Numbered from the stretch's first letter, positions 46,276 through 58,042 are shown. The stretch: DNA of 64,000 bases from Collybiopsis luxurians FD-317 M1 (GCA_000827265.1 KN834780.1:279415-343414); one strand, 5' to 3'. The notes: generated by a model not told the origin, from the sequence alone. Program-made: numbers and translations.

Positions 46276-48318
46276 CCACCTCTATCCGTAGAGGAAGCAG
46301 CACCAGCCTTGAGCCCCAATCTAAAGCCCTCCCTCGGCGCCAAGAACGGCGTCAAATCAAGATATTCCGGAAAGGCAACGTAATCCTCCAATCGAAGACG
46401 GGGTCGCGACGAGGTAACATTTGTACGCTGGTGCATAACGAGTCTTTTCGGGATCAGGTTTGAATTCGACCTCTCTCCGTCGGCCTGGCGTTTGCATTCG
46501 CTGGATCTGGTGTCGAGCTCTGAAGGAGTAGCTTGGGTGGAGGGGAAGAAACAGGCCCTAGGGTGAGTACGGAGGTCGAGACTGATGACGATGGTCGTCG
46601 TTAGTGCTGAGCGTTGACGCTGTTCCGGTGAATTCGCGGTTGGAAGAGGGAACAGATGGGTTGACTGTTGACAATCAAATCGCCAACGAGTTGAACAGCG
46701 GTCCTGGAGACGCCGCATCGAATCCCTTTCCTCGCTGTTCGGACTATGATCAATTGCGCGAGAAGTAGTTGCATTGAATTCGTGCAGGTTATTCTTGATG
46801 CTGATCGGCGCGGAGAGTCAAGAATCGCTGTTAAGTTCCTGGGGGGTGTACTTGCTGATGATTCTACGTAGATCAAGCATATAATTTGCTGCCTTTTCGT
46901 TATTGGGAGGCTTGGCCGTGAGTAGAGTCATACCTTCCATCTTCTGCGTTCGTTGGGCATGTCGAAGGCATCGACCAGTCAACTCCTTCGAGAGCCGTCG
47001 AGGAGGGCTGCACTGACCGGCTAGATTACCAGAAGTGAGATAGGAAGGATAACTGCTAGAATGTCCAGCAACGATGATCGGAAGCGGAGAGATGACCGGA
47101 AATGCACCACTGTCGTTTGGATGAGCGAACAGCCCAAGTGTAAGTGGTGTAAACAAATTTATAGGGTGATGCACCATGGCAGGGGAAGTTGAAGCAGAGG
47201 GCTTTTCGCCGGTATCTGGTCCATCGGATTCATCGCGGGGAGGTGTCGCTGGTATTATACCTTCATCACTCTCGCTTTCACAACTATCCTCCTCCTCCTG
47301 ATGCTATCATCCCCATCCCTACCGTCATCTTCCCCCTTCACCTTTCGCTCTTCCTCGCTCTTCTCCTTATACCGCCCATTCCCCAAACAAACACCTCCTA
47401 TGCCCAACCACGTTCTCTCCATCAAATACGTAACCCGTAGTGCACGTCTTCAATCATCCATGTCAACGACGACTGTCCCATTTGGCGAGCCACGCCGTCC
47501 CAAAGTCAGTCCGTATCGAAACTGACAACGACAAAGTGGATGCCGCAGCTGATTCCAATGAGCCCGTGGATCCACGCCCATCTCCATTCGAAGAAAGATG
47601 CCAGTTTGCAAGGAAATCAAGTGAAGCGGAGTTGCTGGAAAGTGGTCATGGTACTCCTCTTCAGCCCCGAGACGCTTTCGGTGATTTCGTGGATTCTGAC
47701 GGTAGATTGAGTGTGTCGAAGGGGAAGGGGGCAGACGCCAATGAGAGTTCGAACGGCTTCACTGGAGGGACTGGGGGATCGAGACCGCAGTCTTGTTCAC
47801 CTTTGCGCAATCCTCGAGACCCTGAGATGCACATTGGAGCAGGAGCCGTGCAAATGGTTGAGGTCTCTCCACAAACCGGATCCATTTCTCATCCGGAGTC
47901 AGTGGGCTGAGACCAGAAGGCAGCAGAACCCGTCAAGCCATCCAGACTTCGCATTCAGCATGAATCGGGAGAGGATATCGGCTCGTGTTCAGCAATTTTG
48001 CTGGAGTCTGCAGGAGGAACGGACGACGACCATACACCACATGCCATAAAACATAGTCAGAGCCGATGTTAATAGTGGACGAAACGTAAACTGGGTTTTG
48101 CAGTGGTCAATGAAGGTGACAGTTCCGATGGTTCATCAGTGGGAAATACGAGCAACAGGCTGAAAACAGGATTCAGTGTTAATTGAGTAGATAAACGGTT
48201 CGTGACTCACTCTGGGCCCAAAAATTCTCTTCTTCATAGCTGTTGCCCGATACATGGCAGCATCGCCAATTGGCACTGACTCCTGCTCGTAAATTCCTCC
48301 CAGCTCATCCCCGTTCAT
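46276..48318 (-). other. Conserved minus-strand coding fragments of unknown genes, copy 1
   Basis: An ATG at 48318 starts MNGDELGGIYEQESVPIGD with FKKRIFGP-like text, then a 51-nt GTGAGT...TTTCAG intron and LLLVFPTDEPSELSPSLTTA. Further downstream on the minus strand are FDTLNLPSESTKSPKASRG, DFGTAWLAKWDSRR, LFAHPNDSGAFPVISPLPII and RLEDYVAFPEYLDLTPFLAP; the last recalls a motif in ubiquitin-specific proteases, but that is weak. Stops and frame changes occur between pieces. The same pieces recur at 58,771-60,680. I cannot assign a family. Confidence 0.4.
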
Positions 48319-49725
48319 TATCCGAAGTGACAGCAGTGAAGGAAGAGCGGAATTTGAGTGTTTGTCTCGAATTGCGAGCTGCGAAAGGAGTCGTGTTGCT
48401 GGGAAGCGAATCGCGATCTCAATACATATACGGACGTTGAGTTAACATGAAAGCAACAACGTACGGATTGAAAGGAAAATAAAAGCAAGAAGCAAGTGAT
48501 TCCAACTTCAATACGACCTAGAGGAAGTTGAGAAAGTCGTGCTCTTCTTGCAGCATTTTGGCATGAGGGAAAATGTCCGAGGCGTTGCGGTTTTGTGTTA
48601 AGCGATGGGCGCATAAATGGTCACATGGAGAAGGCGTAGAACAGTGTGAACTTTGGCTCGGACAGCGGATTTAGCCCATAAAACAGAAGCAGTCCCATTA
48701 AAAAAACGGACAAGTTCGAAGCAATTGAAAGTGTAAATGCGGTTTAGGGCGTCAGATTAGGCGCCTTAGGTGTACTACTCAATTCTGCCACAACGCCAGC
48801 CCTCGAAATGCATTGAAGTGGAAGCGTTGAATGGGTTGATTGAGCACATTCGTACAAGTCTAAACACGCGTATGAGTAAGTCATACGTCGTAGTCCCATT
48901 TCAAACAGTGATGATATCGCCCCAAAAATCAGATTGATTAGTACGTCTCAACTCGAGAAATCAAGCGGTAAGTGAGATCCAAGACTACAACCCCGAAAAT
49001 TCTCCACAAAATCATCAGGTGCGCGTTAGAATCAAGTACTCTCAGTTAATTGAGCAAAAAGCCGAGGTTCAAAAAGGGTGCAAATAAGAGAGCTGGACCA
49101 GTCGATATGAAATTTGAAAGGAAGCCAGATAAACTACTACGCAACCGTAGCTTGGGGCGCCAGATTAGGCTAGACCAACTGTGTAACGCAACGCTTGAAC
49201 ACCGTCCTTTGTCTCCGCTCTTCCTAGCTGCCATACCCAAACTCACGCTACGCTCAAGCCTTGCCATTGGACAGTACTACAAGTACACCGATCGCTGCAT
49301 AGCACATTGACAGCACGTCTACCAGTCTTCTTTGTGGAACCAAACAGGATGAGAAGGCGATAGGTAGGCAATCAAGTCGTGTCAGTTGTTCAAATTAATG
49401 AAGGCACAGCGGCGGTAGTGAATAATGTTTCCCATTGAATGGGGGTTGAGAGGTTTGGCCTCCATCCTGAAATGAGTGCATGAACCTATCTTTATAAACA
49501 GTATTTGTACGTAGACGGGTTAGGTAGAACGTACAAGACTACTACACCAAGAAGCGAGTGGGTGATCAAACGAGTGATGTCCGGCACCGGATCTGAGAAT
49601 TGAATTATCTACAAGAACCGAGTCAGTGTTCATCAAGCTTTAGCCTGGCATGTGTAGGTGCTAGGCATGCGACTGTTACAGCGTGACAACTACATCTTGA
49701 ACCTGAACTTCCATCATCGCCGCTC
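48319..49725. other. Upstream region of NLR-B, no gene supported
   Basis: It is nearly identical to 60,681-62,096. A plus-strand open stretch at 49,050-49,310 (PRFKKGANKR, VDMKFERKPDK) is kept in both copies but has no ATG start and ends differently in each, so I do not call it. The last 150 bp resemble the NLR-A upstream sequence. Confidence 0.5.
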
Positions 49726-52700
49726 ATGTTAAATCAGGCTCACCATTTTTCAATCCACGGTGGCCAGTTCATTTATAATGCTGGTAGCGGGTCACAAACA
49801 GTCCAGAATCCCATAATCACATATGAGTAAGCTCTCAAATACTTCAAAATATTCCATTTGTATAACTGTAATTGTAAAGACAGATCAAATTGAAGACTCC
49901 GCTTGCTCCTAATGTCTTTAAAGGAAGGGATGAATTGCTTGCACAAGCAGTTCAAAAACTGCACCATGATGATCCAGCCCACTTGGCTATTCTCGGAGCT
50001 GGTGGAATGGGAAAAACTGCCTTGGCATTGCATATACTACAAAATGAGCAAGTCAAGGAAAAATTTAAGGACAAAATTTACTTTGTTCCTTGTGAAATGT
50101 GCTCAGATGCACAAAGTCTCATTCAGATATTGATTCAAACAATTCAGTTATCAATCCCAGAGGGAAAGACTGGATATGAAGTGCTCGAAACATATCTTGC
50201 ATTGTCTCAAAATTCCATTCTACTGGTGCTGGATAACTTTGAAACACCTTGGAATTTGGCTAGTGATCAAAGTGCTGTTCAGAATATAGTAGATATTATA
50301 CTGAAACAGAAGAAGGTGTCTGTAATTCTGACTATGAGAGCAGCAGATGGACCAGGATCCAAGATGTGGTTTAAATTGGGTGGAGATTCAGGGCTACCTC
50401 CACTGAAGTTGGATGAAGCCAGAGAGGCATTTATGTTGATTTCCAATTCACAAACAGAGAATATTGAAACATTAGATTGGCTGTTAACACAACTGGACTG
50501 TATGCCTTTAGCAATCCTTCTGATTGCACAACTTAGAAGGAAAAGGCTGACATTGGATTCTTTGGTTGAAGAGTGGAAGAATCACAAGACTAAGATGCTG
50601 CATAATGGTGAGAAAGAAACTAAATTTACAAGTGTAACTGTTTCAATTGCATTATCTCTTCAAATACTGGAAAAGCAAAATTTGGAATGTATAAGATTGC
50701 TGCCAATTTTGTCTTATCTTCCTAATGGAGTGCCAATGGAACAATCTGCTAAACTGTTTCCACAATTAAGCACTTCTGTAAAAATATTGGTCATTCAACT
50801 TCTTGATCTGGCTATAATCTATCAGGAAAGGGGAATATTAAAAATGCTTTCACCAGTTCAAGAATATGTACAGATGAGATATCCAGCCCAGAAAGAACAT
50901 TTGAACTGCATGGGTGGATATTACATAGAACTGATAAAAAACTGTGAACAAATGGAGAGCAGGGGTCAGCAGGTCATTGAGCTGCATATTGCAAACATTG
51001 TTAAAGTACTTGAGGCTCAAATTCGCAGTTCAGTCAATCAGTCATATTTGGATGCATGCAACAGAGTGATGCAATATACAAAATTCTTTCCTATGACCCT
51101 ACATTTGCCTGACATTGCTTTGAGACAGAAGTGGCCTGGGGAGCACAGTAAGAACATAGAATTGAAATTTCAAAAAGGCTACATGTTAGAATGGTTGGGA
51201 CAATTTGAAGAGGCAAAGGAAGAAATAAAAAGAATTCAGATTGCACTAAAATTCAATGTAAAGAATTATATTAAATACAGACTGTCAAGAAAGAGTAGAA
51301 TGAAATTCTCAATCCAATGCCTGCAGGTGTTAGGTCATATTTCTCAGATGGAACATAACTACAGTGAAGCTAAAGCACTGCTTAAGGAAGCAATATCTAG
51401 ATTCAAAGATATTGGGGGTGAACTTGGTGCTGCACAGTGCCAGAGAAGTCTGGGTAACATTTTACAGATGGAAGCCAAATACCCTGAAGCCAGAGCAATG
51501 CTTCTGAAAGCAGAATCTGCATTTGTAAATATTGGGGACCAACTTGGTGCTGCACAGTGTCAGAAAAGTTTTGGACAGATTTTGCAGATGGAAGCCAAAT
51601 ACCCTGAGGCCAGAGCAATGATTCTGAAAGCAAAAGCTGTATTTCAGAATATTGGGGGCCAACTTGGCACTGCACAGTGTCAGAGAAGTCTGGGTGAGAT
51701 TTTGCGGATGGAAGCCAAATACCCAGAAGCCAGGGCAATGCTTCTGGAAGCAAAATCTGCATTTTTAAATATTGGGGACCAACTTGGTGCTGCGCAGTGT
51801 CTTCAAAGACTGGGTGACATTTTGTGGATGGAAGCCAAATACCCTGAAGCCAGAGTAATGCTTCTGGAAGCCAAAGCTATATTTCAAATTTTTGGGGGTC
51901 AACTTGGTGCTACACAGTGCCAGAGGAGTCTGGGTGACATTTTGCGGATGGAAGCCAAATATCCTGAAGCCAGAGCAATGCTTCTGGAAGCACAATCTGC
52001 ATTTCAAAAAATTGGGGACCAACTTGGTACCGCACAGTGTCTTCAAGGACTGGGTGAGATTTTGCGGATGCAAGCCAAATACCATGAAGCCCAAGCAATG
52101 CTTCTGGAAGCAAAAGCTGTATTTCAAAATATTGGAGTCCAACTTGGTGCTGCACAGTGCCAGAGAAGTCTGGGTGAAATTTTGCAGATGGAAGCCAAAT
52201 ACCCTGAAGCCAGAGCAATGCTTCTGGATGCAAAATCTGTATTTGTCAATATTGGGGACCAACTTGGTGTTGCACAGTGTCTTCAAAGACTGGGTGAGAT
52301 TTTGCGGATGCAAGCCAAATACCCTAAAGCCAGAGCAATGCTTCTGGAAGCAAAAGCTGTATTTCAGAATATTGGGGGCCAACTTGGTGCCGCACAGTGC
52401 CAGAGAAGTCTGGGCGATATTTTGCGGATGGAAGCCAAATACCCTGAAGCTAGAGCAATGCTTCTGGAAGCAAAATCTGCATTTGTAAACATTGGGGACC
52501 AACTTGGTGTTGCACAGTGTCAGAGAAGTCTGGGTGAGATTTTGCAGATGGAATCCAAATACCCTGAAGCCAGAGCAATGCTTCTGGAAGCAAAATCTGC
52601 ATTTCAGAAAATTGGGGGCCAACTTGGTGCTGCACAGTGTCTTCAAAGTCTGGGTAACATTTTGCAGATGGAAACCAAATATCCTGAAGCCAGAGCAATG

Positions 52701-53282
52701 CTTCTGGAAGCTAAATCTGCATTTGTAAATATTGGGGACCAACTTGGTGCTGTACAGTGTCTTCAAAGACTGGGTGAGATTTTACGGATGCAAGCCAAAT
52801 ACTGTGAAGCCAGAGCAATCCTTCTGGAAGCAAAATCTGCATTTGTAAATATTGGGGACCAACTTGGTGCTGCACAGTGCCAGAGAAGTTTGGGTGACAT
52901 TTTGCAAATGGAAGCCAATTATTCTGAAGCCAGAGTAATCCTTCTGGAAGCAAAATCTGCATTTGTAAATATTGGGGACCAACTTGGTGCTGCACAATGT
53001 CTGCAAAGTCTGGGTAACATTTTGCAGATGGAAACCAAATACCCTGAAGCCAGAGTAACACTTCTGGATGCAAAACATGCATTTCAAAATATTGGGGACC
53101 AACTTGGTGCTGCACAGTGTCTTCAAAGTCTAGGTAACATTTTGTGGATGGAAGCCAAATATCCTGAAGCCAGAGCAATGCTTCTGGAAGCAAAATCTGC
53201 ATTTGTAAACATTGGTGACCAACTTGGTGTTACACAGTGTCAGAACAGTCTGGGTGACATTTTGCAGATGGGTTTTAATTAG
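49726..53282 (+). CDS. NLR-B: NB-ARC-like/TPR STAND NTPase (1167 aa, 2 exons)
   Basis: This is the most complete NLR of the window. The model is join(49726-49826, 49880-53282). Exon 1 gives MLNQAHHFSIHGGQFIYNAG and ends ITYE; the intron is 53 nt. In exon 2: P-loop LGAGGMGKTALAL (about 73-84), FVPCEMCSDAQ, Walker B ILLVLDNFETPW (147-158), VILTMRAADGPG, LDCMPLAILLIAQ, LPILSYLPNGVPMEQ and a helical linker ending RLSRKSRMKF. From residue 540 there are 16 TPR units of exactly 40 residues (SAFVNIGDQLGAAQCLQ, LGEILRMQAKYPEARAMLLE). Repeats probably sense a ligand and the NTPase oligomerises. The stop codon at 53280 lies at the edge of a 359-bp insertion, so the ancestral protein ran about one and a half units further. 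The mini-exon is the only N-terminal domain seen. Confidence 0.92.
51396..53282 (+). repeat. TPR-coding tandem array, 16 units of exactly 120 bp
   Basis: The string AACTTGGTGCTGCACAGTG or a close variant recurs at 51,421, 51,541 and so on to 53,221, always 120 bp apart without a single indel. Units 3-10 alternate between an AVFQNIGGQLG...CQRSLG type and an SAFVNIGDQLG...CLQRLG type, a 240-bp higher-order pattern. All reading frames stay open for long distances in the array, and the minus-strand open frames there are artefacts of this. Confidence 0.95.
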
Positions 53283-53640
53283 TAAGTGGCAAGGGTGGAC
53301 CAGGTCACATTTGGTCCTGGGTCAGGTTGGGTATGGATTTGAAATCTGCACTTACCACTTGGCAATCTGTCTGCTCATTTGCTAACTTCCTGCTCTTCCA
53401 CTATTTGATGTGCTTCGTCAGGCTATCTTGTTAGCTTTGTAGTATGTAATTTTTACTACCAGTTCCACATATATATAGATATTTTATTATGTCTTACTCA
53501 ATATTTGACTCACTGTTGTAGAAAGTTATGCCTGTATTTGATGGTTTACCTGTACCTAACCACTTGGGTTCAGGTGTGTGACCGCATACAGGTTGGGTTG
53601 CCTTCTTGAGTATCTGACCCAACCCGAGTCACACTCTAAA
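53282..53640. mobile_element. 359-bp insertion in the last TPR units of NLR-B
   Basis: The TPR unit breaks after CAGATGG at 53,271 and resumes with GCTAATTAC at 53,641. TTTAATTA on the left and GCTAATTA on the right look like an imperfect 8-bp target duplication. Inside are iterated words near both ends (GGGTCAGGTTGGGT, CTGACCCAACCCGAG). I see no clean terminal inverted repeat. It resembles a degraded hAT-type non-autonomous element; it lacks coding capacity. Confidence 0.6.
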
Positions 53641-53868
53641 GCTAATTACACTGAAGCCAGAGCAATGCTTCTGGAAGCAAAATCTGCATTTCAAAATATT
53701 GGGGACCAACATGGTGCTGCACAGTGTTCTCAAATTCTAGGTGACATTTTGCAGATGGAAGCTGTATACCCTAAAACCAGAGCCATGATTCTGTCCAAGG
53801 GGGCTCAAGAAAATCAAAAAAACACCAAGGGTCAATTTTGTTTTTTTCTTGAGCCATTGGGGAACTAA
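53641..53868 (+). pseudogene. Detached C-terminus of NLR-B
   Basis: The frame ANYTEARAMLLEAKSAFQNI, QHGAAQCSQILGDILQM and EAVYPKTRAMIL continues the TPR phase of NLR-B, then ends KGAQENQKNTKGQFCFFLEP at a TAA. It was probably the original C-terminus before the insertion, and could still be used if the insertion were spliced out. Confidence 0.75.
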
Positions 53869-55325
53869 CTACTATGTAATCAATTTCCACAACCCATATA
53901 TGGTATATTGCGATTAGATTAGATTCTAGCAATGCTATTGACATACAGCATTACTGCTACAGGCATCACAGGTTTATGTCTTTGTAAAGAAATGAATTCT
54001 AACACAGTCTATATGGGTACTGTAGTTAATAGAATCCAAACCAAGCTCAAAAATGTTAATAAACACTCATCCAGACACTCTCACAGCCTTGATTCCTGCT
54101 GTTCCAGCATTGGGCAGTTAAAGTGGCCATTTTCAGGTATGATTTTTTGGGGATTCTTCATATTTTGTCTGTAAGAATTTCTCTTGCTCAAGTACATCCA
54201 AAACCTGAGATTATACACAGCTTTGTCAGTCATTGAAGAAAGAAGTAAAAAAACTGATGACCCTGGCTTAAAAGCCCCGGTCTGGGCTCACTGAAATCCT
54301 GAGCCGGGCCCTTGTAGACGGCCAGGGCCCGGCTCTGGCTTAGGCCCCACCATATAAATTCATATAATATCTGTGAATTGATTGAATATCATAAATCATA
54401 CCACTTAAGCTATTGGTGAGCTTCCATGCAAAAAAATACAAAATCTTTGGGCACAGAGGCTCAAATGTGAATGTCAAGATATGACTAATCATCCTTAGAG
54501 TCAGCAACTAAGCTTTCTGCATTCACAAATTGCATAGAAAAAGGAGGAACAGTGTAAGTAAATGGAGAAATACAATGCATGATGGGTATCCCATACCTTC
54601 AAATAATATTTTATTCAATGATAAGGGTGGACTCTATTGGTATTTCGAAACTCTGGCAAGCCCCAGCTGCCGGCTTAACAGAATCCCGAGCCAGGCCTCG
54701 AGTCCTCCTTGAGCACTAATTGTTTCAAATAACATTCTAAACTATCTTGTACTTAGGCTCACAGAAAGTGACCGGCCAGTCAATATTTGTCCCTTCACTT
54801 AATTGTCCCATTTCTGCACCATAAGCCCACCTAAGACTGTGGTATTGTCAGAGCATGTAGACCAGTGCATAAGCTTTAATTTACAAATCTCAAAGCTCCG
54901 AAAATTTTAGATAGCAGAAGAGAAAAGGCCTTCTTTTTAATGAACTAGTATTGAGCTGGCCTGTCACAATCTGTAACCCTGAGTATACAGGTACAGCTAT
55001 AGTTGTATTTTCAATAATCAATCTACACCTACAATATTGGAGGCCAGCACTACAGGTATTGTCATATTATACATTTTGTCAGTATACTTATTATCAGTCT
55101 GATTGCTCACAGTGCTGCTCCCACCTTGAAGTGTGGAAGATATTTTTTCCATGTAGAGTTGTCAATAGTGATTCAAATCAGTGTAGACTGTATAAGTCAG
55201 GGAAATCTATAGTAGTATGAATAGATTTTTCTTTTCCCTTGCTTTCCACATTCAAATTGACAAGCAATTGTAAAAACATGAGCATTCCCTATTAATCCTG
55301 AATGCGAGTATAATAATCAAAGATG
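53869..55325. other. Gene-free region with GC-rich element arms
   Basis: Two stretches (about 54,258-54,345 and 54,650-54,715) are built of GGGCCC/AGCCCCGG words in an otherwise AT-rich background, like arms of a non-autonomous DNA element. From about 55,090 the sequence is the 3' flank of the Met1 copy (repeat R2). No gene was recognised. Confidence 0.55.
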
Positions 55326-57555
55326 TTACAAATTAAACAGATCCCAAGCAGGACTAAGTCCCTCACGAACTCTCCAGCATATACCATCGCCCAGCCACTG
55401 ATGAACACGATGTATATCCTGCTTCCTCTGCTTAGCCTTATCGATTACAGCAGCCCCCGCCTTTTTCACCATTGCAACACCGTCCTCATGCATAACCCCT
55501 GCGACAATCTTCACATCCTCGGCAGGGGTATTATTTCCGTTGTCATCGACATTACCACCATGGTCAAGCACTCCATTGCCATTACCGTCGTTTCCATTAT
55601 TACCACTCTTCTTTCTCTTCTTCCCACCAGCACCCTCCCCGTCTTCACCCACCCCCCCCCCCATCTTCATCCAACACGTCCACATTCCCTTTCCCCCAGA
55701 GCGCCAACACACTCCATCCAACAACCATCATCCCCGGTGGCCTCTGCCCCCCAACCTCCGCACTCTCCATTGCACGCTCAACATCCTCCAGTGTCGACTC
55801 GATCACACGTTGATCAGGCATTGAAGCTCATTCGATGATGGCTATGGGTAAGTAAGATAGGTAATTTCCTGCGCCTGAATCCGAACCTGAGCCAAGGAGG
55901 GCTTTAACGACACTCCCCAGCCTCGCAACACCCATCAGTATGGCTACCGTTCGACCTCGTTCATATTTTGGCATCTCGAGTGCTTTACCGCCTTTTCCGA
56001 CGGGAGAGGTGATGAGGAAGGACGTTGCGGCTCCGCGCTGGGTGCAGGGCATGTTGAACATCGTCGGTGCAGCAAGGGCGGAGGAGACTCCGGGGATGAC
56101 AAGGGTCGGTGGGAGGGGAATTTGCAAGGGTGAAGAAGTCGGGGAGGTTCGGGAGGTGGAAGTGGAAAGCGATGGCGGTGGTAGTGAGGGAGGATTGCAG
56201 AAGTACAAGACTTCCTCATCGAATTGTCCGTAGATAGCTGGATCGCCTTGTTTTAACTAGAGAGAGAGAAAATATAATCACTATACATCCACGTCACACC
56301 GGGACAAAAAGAAAGAATCACTCACTCTAACGACACACCTGCCTCTCCTCGCCTCATAGACAGCTCGCTTTATCATCTCCTGCTGAGTTCTATCCGCGTT
56401 CCCGGGAAATTTTCTCGCGATGATTACTTCTACGTGGCTAGGTATGAGCGCCAGCACTGGTGCAGGGGCGAGCTTGTCGGCTAGGACAATATCCGCGAGC
56501 TATGTTAATGCATGATGAGCGGCAAGGATGAGTATTTGAGTAATGATGGATATCCTGGGCCAGAGCCGATCAAAAGAATTTGGCCTGGTTTGGTAGTCCT
56601 CCGAGGTGACGGATGGAGAGAGTGCATGGATGTTGGAGGAAGGGACAGAGACTAAGATGCTTTTGCTGCCATTTTCGAGGGATCTGTCGACATCGTAGGA
56701 GCTGGAGTGGGATAACACTCGTAATGCTCATCTTCCAGATCCTTCCTCATTTCCACCTTCGTCAATCCCGCGAGCTTCCGAAAGGTCAATACCCGCTGAT
56801 TTGAGCGACCTACTTCATTCGTCACTGTGTCCGTTCCGCTATCGACTCCATAACTTCCTCGTCCACCTGTCCGCGACAGAAGAGAGGTTCCGGGTCGGCT
56901 GCTGAGGCACGAGCAAGTTTGGAGTTTACGGTGTGTCCGTATCTGCGCAAGCGTCGACTTCCTCCTGTTCCCGCGCCACTGATGAAGTTGAACTTCCATC
57001 TTCCCCCATTGCTCAATGACCCCGTTCCGAACTCCTTTAATACATTGCTATCCCTTTCCTTCACTAACGACCTCATCCTTCTACATTACCCACAGCACAC
57101 CCCACGTCTCTTGGTAACCGACATCAACCTCTCGCTTGAAACGACCCGCGAGACGACATCCCTGGCCATTGGCCGTAATGGTTATTTGCAAGGCACCTCT
57201 GTTACCAGTGGCAGAGGGTGAAGAAGACTCGAGGGGTGTAAAGCGATAAGTCGTCGCAAATGAGAAATCACATCAGTCTGGGTAATCCGTCGTATTGACA
57301 TTTATGTTCCATGAACGACAAAGCTTGTAGATGAGTGTAGTTGAAGCTCAAGATCGACGGGTTGTAGAAGAGAATAAGGTGTCGACTGCCTGTAGAGCCG
57401 TAAAAGCTCGCTGCACTGCGAGAACGCCGGAGCCAAGAATTAGGAAGAGTGGGATAGCGGATGTGGACGCAGCAGTAAGGTAACGAAGCCCCGGGTTTGG
57501 GCATAGAGAAACCTCCAGTGATGGCGACTGAAGAGACAGCGGCCGAACTCGTCAT
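55326..57555 (-). pseudogene. MET1: Met1 (uroporphyrin-III C-methyltransferase/sirohaem synthase), pseudogene copy 2
   Basis: The ancestral enzyme makes precorrin-2 for sirohaem, the sulfite-reductase cofactor needed for methionine synthesis. Pieces in order on the minus strand: MTSSAAVSSVAITGGFSMPK start, LFLILGSGVLAVQRAFTAL (Rossmann-like), GALQITITANGQGCRLAGRF, VAQISGY, KLAGLTKVEMRKDLEDE, ILLIGSGPGYPSLL, LADIVLADKLAPAPVLALIP, ARKFPGNADRTQQEM, VVRLKQGDPAIYG across a GTGAGT...CTCTAG intron, IPGVSSALAAPTMFNMPCTQ, GRTVAILMGVARLGSVVK, MPDQRVI, GQRPPGMMVVGWSVLALW, an acidic insert and IHRVHQWLGDGICWRVREGL. In-frame stops lie at 56810 (TAG for Trp), 56786 (TGA for Trp), 56500 (TAG) and 55828 (TGA for Arg), with several frame changes. 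It is therefore inactive unless sequence errors are involved. Confidence 0.88.
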
Positions 57556-58042
57556 TCACCGGCGTCCAAGAGTCTGTTGACTCAAGCTGCAGTCGTATGG
57601 AAACTATAAATGAAAATAAATCCCGGCCTGTATTCTCGAGTACGCTTTCCGAACCTTGCAATTCTCCCTTGAGGATGAAAGTTACTGTAAATGAACCTCT
57701 CAGCCATTGTTCATAACATGATTCCGAATTCCTTGAGCAGCAATAATTGCTTCCAGTTCGTCCCAGAAAGGATAATGAACGTGTAACGATGAGTTATTCT
57801 TTTGGCGCCCTAATGGCGTTCAGCTGAATTCCGGACAACTTATGTATTGCATAGTCACAGAAAAGCTTTGGAAAAAATGATACAAAATTTTTGTATTATA
57901 CGATATGCGGTCGGACATCCGGTAAGTACGATTGTCTATCACAGAGATAATCGTGCCCTAGCGCTCCTAATCAAGCGCAGGAATCGATTTACGAGCGAAA
58001 TCGAATGAACTGGATAACCATTTAGTTTCCCCTCGAAGGTCT
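57556..58042. other. Gap between Met1 pseudogene and GTPase remnant
   Basis: No gene seen. Around 57,800 a CTTTTGGCGCCC stretch weakly resembles the outer end of repeat R1 near 21,722; I do not consider this established. Confidence 0.4.

Larger units (their letters stand above)
45723..50030. repeat. Segmental duplication, copy 1
   Basis: From 45,723 into NLR-B this block matches 58,198 onward into NLR-C, offset about 12.37-12.48 kb, with small indels; for example about 110 bp around 46,615-46,730 is absent from copy 2. A separate flanking part (44,905-45,650) matches 55,480-56,190 with offset about 10.56 kb. The difference is the 1.9 kb missing in copy 1. The similarity continues through the NLR coding sequence. 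Confidence 0.9.

Noticed and set aside
46300..46460. Ubiquitin-specific protease domain from FPEYLDLTPFLAP
   Set aside because: It is only one short motif; the catalytic Cys and His boxes were not found in either copy.
49050..49310. Open frame PRFKKGANKR..., duplicated at 61,413-61,700
   Set aside because: It starts with TTG, has no upstream ATG and diverges at the end. Conservation is explained by the recent segmental duplication.
51892..52488. Plus-strand alternative frame of 198 codons inside NLR-B
   Set aside because: It is the out-of-phase reading of the same repeats (WKPNTLKPEQCFWK pattern).
51765..52766. Minus-strand open frame of 333 codons across the NLR-B TPR array, with similar ones in NLR-A (26,038-26,937) and NLR-B (52,711-53,202)
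   Set aside because: A 120-bp repeat without stops in one unit stays open over the whole array. Content is repetitive (Phe/Cys/His-rich) and has no start context; the plus frame is the TPR protein.
54258..54715. Possible complete MITE between two GC-rich arms
   Set aside because: I could not find matching terminal inverted repeats or a target duplication, so only the arms are mentioned.
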